Source: Paludibacteraceae bacterium (GTDB taxonomy: Bacteria; Bacteroidota; Bacteroidia; Bacteroidales; Paludibacteraceae). From it: a stretch of 7,263 nucleotides of DNA. Where the stretch lies: contig CANFFA010000109.1 of NCBI GenBank assembly GCA_947445425.1, positions 1-7,263 of the forward strand, read 5' to 3'. This document shows, one piece after another, positions 6,915-7,263 of this stretch (position 1 is the stretch's first letter; each line of letters opens with the position of its first letter). The notes under the pieces were generated by a model. The model was not told the origin of the DNA. It saw nothing but the letters and a program-made list of their open reading frames with translations, and did not search any database. The translations under genes were made by a program, and so were the position numbers.

Positions 6915-7263
6915 ATGCGCATCGATATTATTTCTGCTGTTCCCGAATTACTGGAAAGCCCATTGAATTACTCTATTATCAAACGTGCCAAAGATAAGGG
7001 TTTGGTGGAGATTAATGTACATAATCTGAGAGAATATACTACCAACAAACATCGTAGGGTAGATGATTATGCTTTTGGTTTTAGTGCTGGTATGGTGCTT
7101 CAAATTGAACCGATCGAACGTATCATTCAAATATTGAAGAGCGAACGAACTTATGATGAGGTTTTGTACACTTCACCAGATGGGGAGCGTTTTGATCAAC
7201 CGATGGCAAATCGCATGTCTATGTCTGAAAATCTAATTATTCTTTGCGGTCATTATAAGGGCA
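6915..7263 (+). CDS. trmD: tRNA (guanine-N1-)-methyltransferase, 5' part
   Basis: TrmD methylates N1 of G37 next to the anticodon of a subset of tRNAs with SAM, preventing +1 frameshifts. The frame starts [15 protein letters not shown] and runs off the window after 116 codons, about half of the usual length of 225-250. Recognisable parts are [20 protein letters not shown] (36-55), FGFSAGMVL (54-62), [14 protein letters not shown] (85-98) and [10 protein letters not shown] (107-116). These belong to the first half of the SPOUT methyltransferase fold. The GFSAGM and CGHYKG forms differ from the GGG(A/P)GM and CGRYEG of E. coli-like enzymes but resemble Bacteroidota homologues. The trefoil-knot SAM site and the tRNA-binding C-terminal domain lie beyond the window, so intactness cannot be judged. 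The start is supported by alignment at the N-terminus; there is no strong Shine-Dalgarno sequence. Confidence 0.95.
   Translation, partial: MRIDIISAVPELLESPLNYSIIKRAKDKGLVEINVHNLREYTTNKHRRVDDYAFGFSAGMVLQIEPIERIIQILKSERTYDEVLYTSPDGERFDQPMANRMSMSENLIILCGHYKG

Noticed and set aside
6948..7130. Minus-strand open frame of 60 codons inside trmD
   Set aside because: The opposite strand encodes clear TrmD motifs over the same bases.

Overview
The window is a piece of an AT-rich bacterial chromosome. It carries most of an F1Fo ATP synthase operon, then two independently placed housekeeping genes, all on the + strand. Several traits point to the phylum Bacteroidota, probably the class Bacteroidia (order Bacteroidales). 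AtpB has a signal peptide and a long periplasmic N-terminal domain. A small membrane protein sits directly before atpB. Shine-Dalgarno sequences are weak or absent, TAnnTTTG-type promoter elements occur, and TrmD reads FGFSAGM and CGHYKG where other phyla have GGGAGM-like and CGRYEG-like motifs. Genus cannot be decided from the sequence.

Layout: 2-349 is the 3' part of a small AtpI-like membrane protein that overlaps atpB. It is followed by atpB (a), atpE (c), atpF (b), atpH (delta), atpA (alpha) and atpG (gamma), ending at 5532. A strong rho-independent hairpin at 5552-5593 closes the operon. atpD (beta) and atpC (epsilon) do not follow atpG, unlike the common atpIBEFHAGDC order. In Bacteroidales they usually lie just upstream of the small membrane protein, outside this window. 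Next comes a free-standing cobalamin-dependent methionine synthase reactivation domain (5724-6665) with its own terminator at 6730-6759. Last is the 5' end of trmD (tRNA m1G37 methyltransferase), cut by the window edge.

How the genes work together: AtpB and the AtpE ring form the proton path in the membrane. AtpF and AtpH form the peripheral stalk, AtpG is the central shaft, and AtpA joins the absent AtpD in the catalytic head. The c subunit looks proton-coupled rather than sodium-coupled. The MetH activation protein would re-methylate oxidised cobalamin on a methionine synthase encoded elsewhere, using S-adenosylmethionine (SAM). TrmD also uses SAM, but the two genes appear to be separate transcription units.

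No clearly new system, mobile element, CRISPR array or RNA gene was found. The points most worth a second look are the polybasic tail of AtpB, the CPSC-containing insertion in the stand-alone MetH activation protein, and the palindrome with overlapping alternative stems in the trmD leader.
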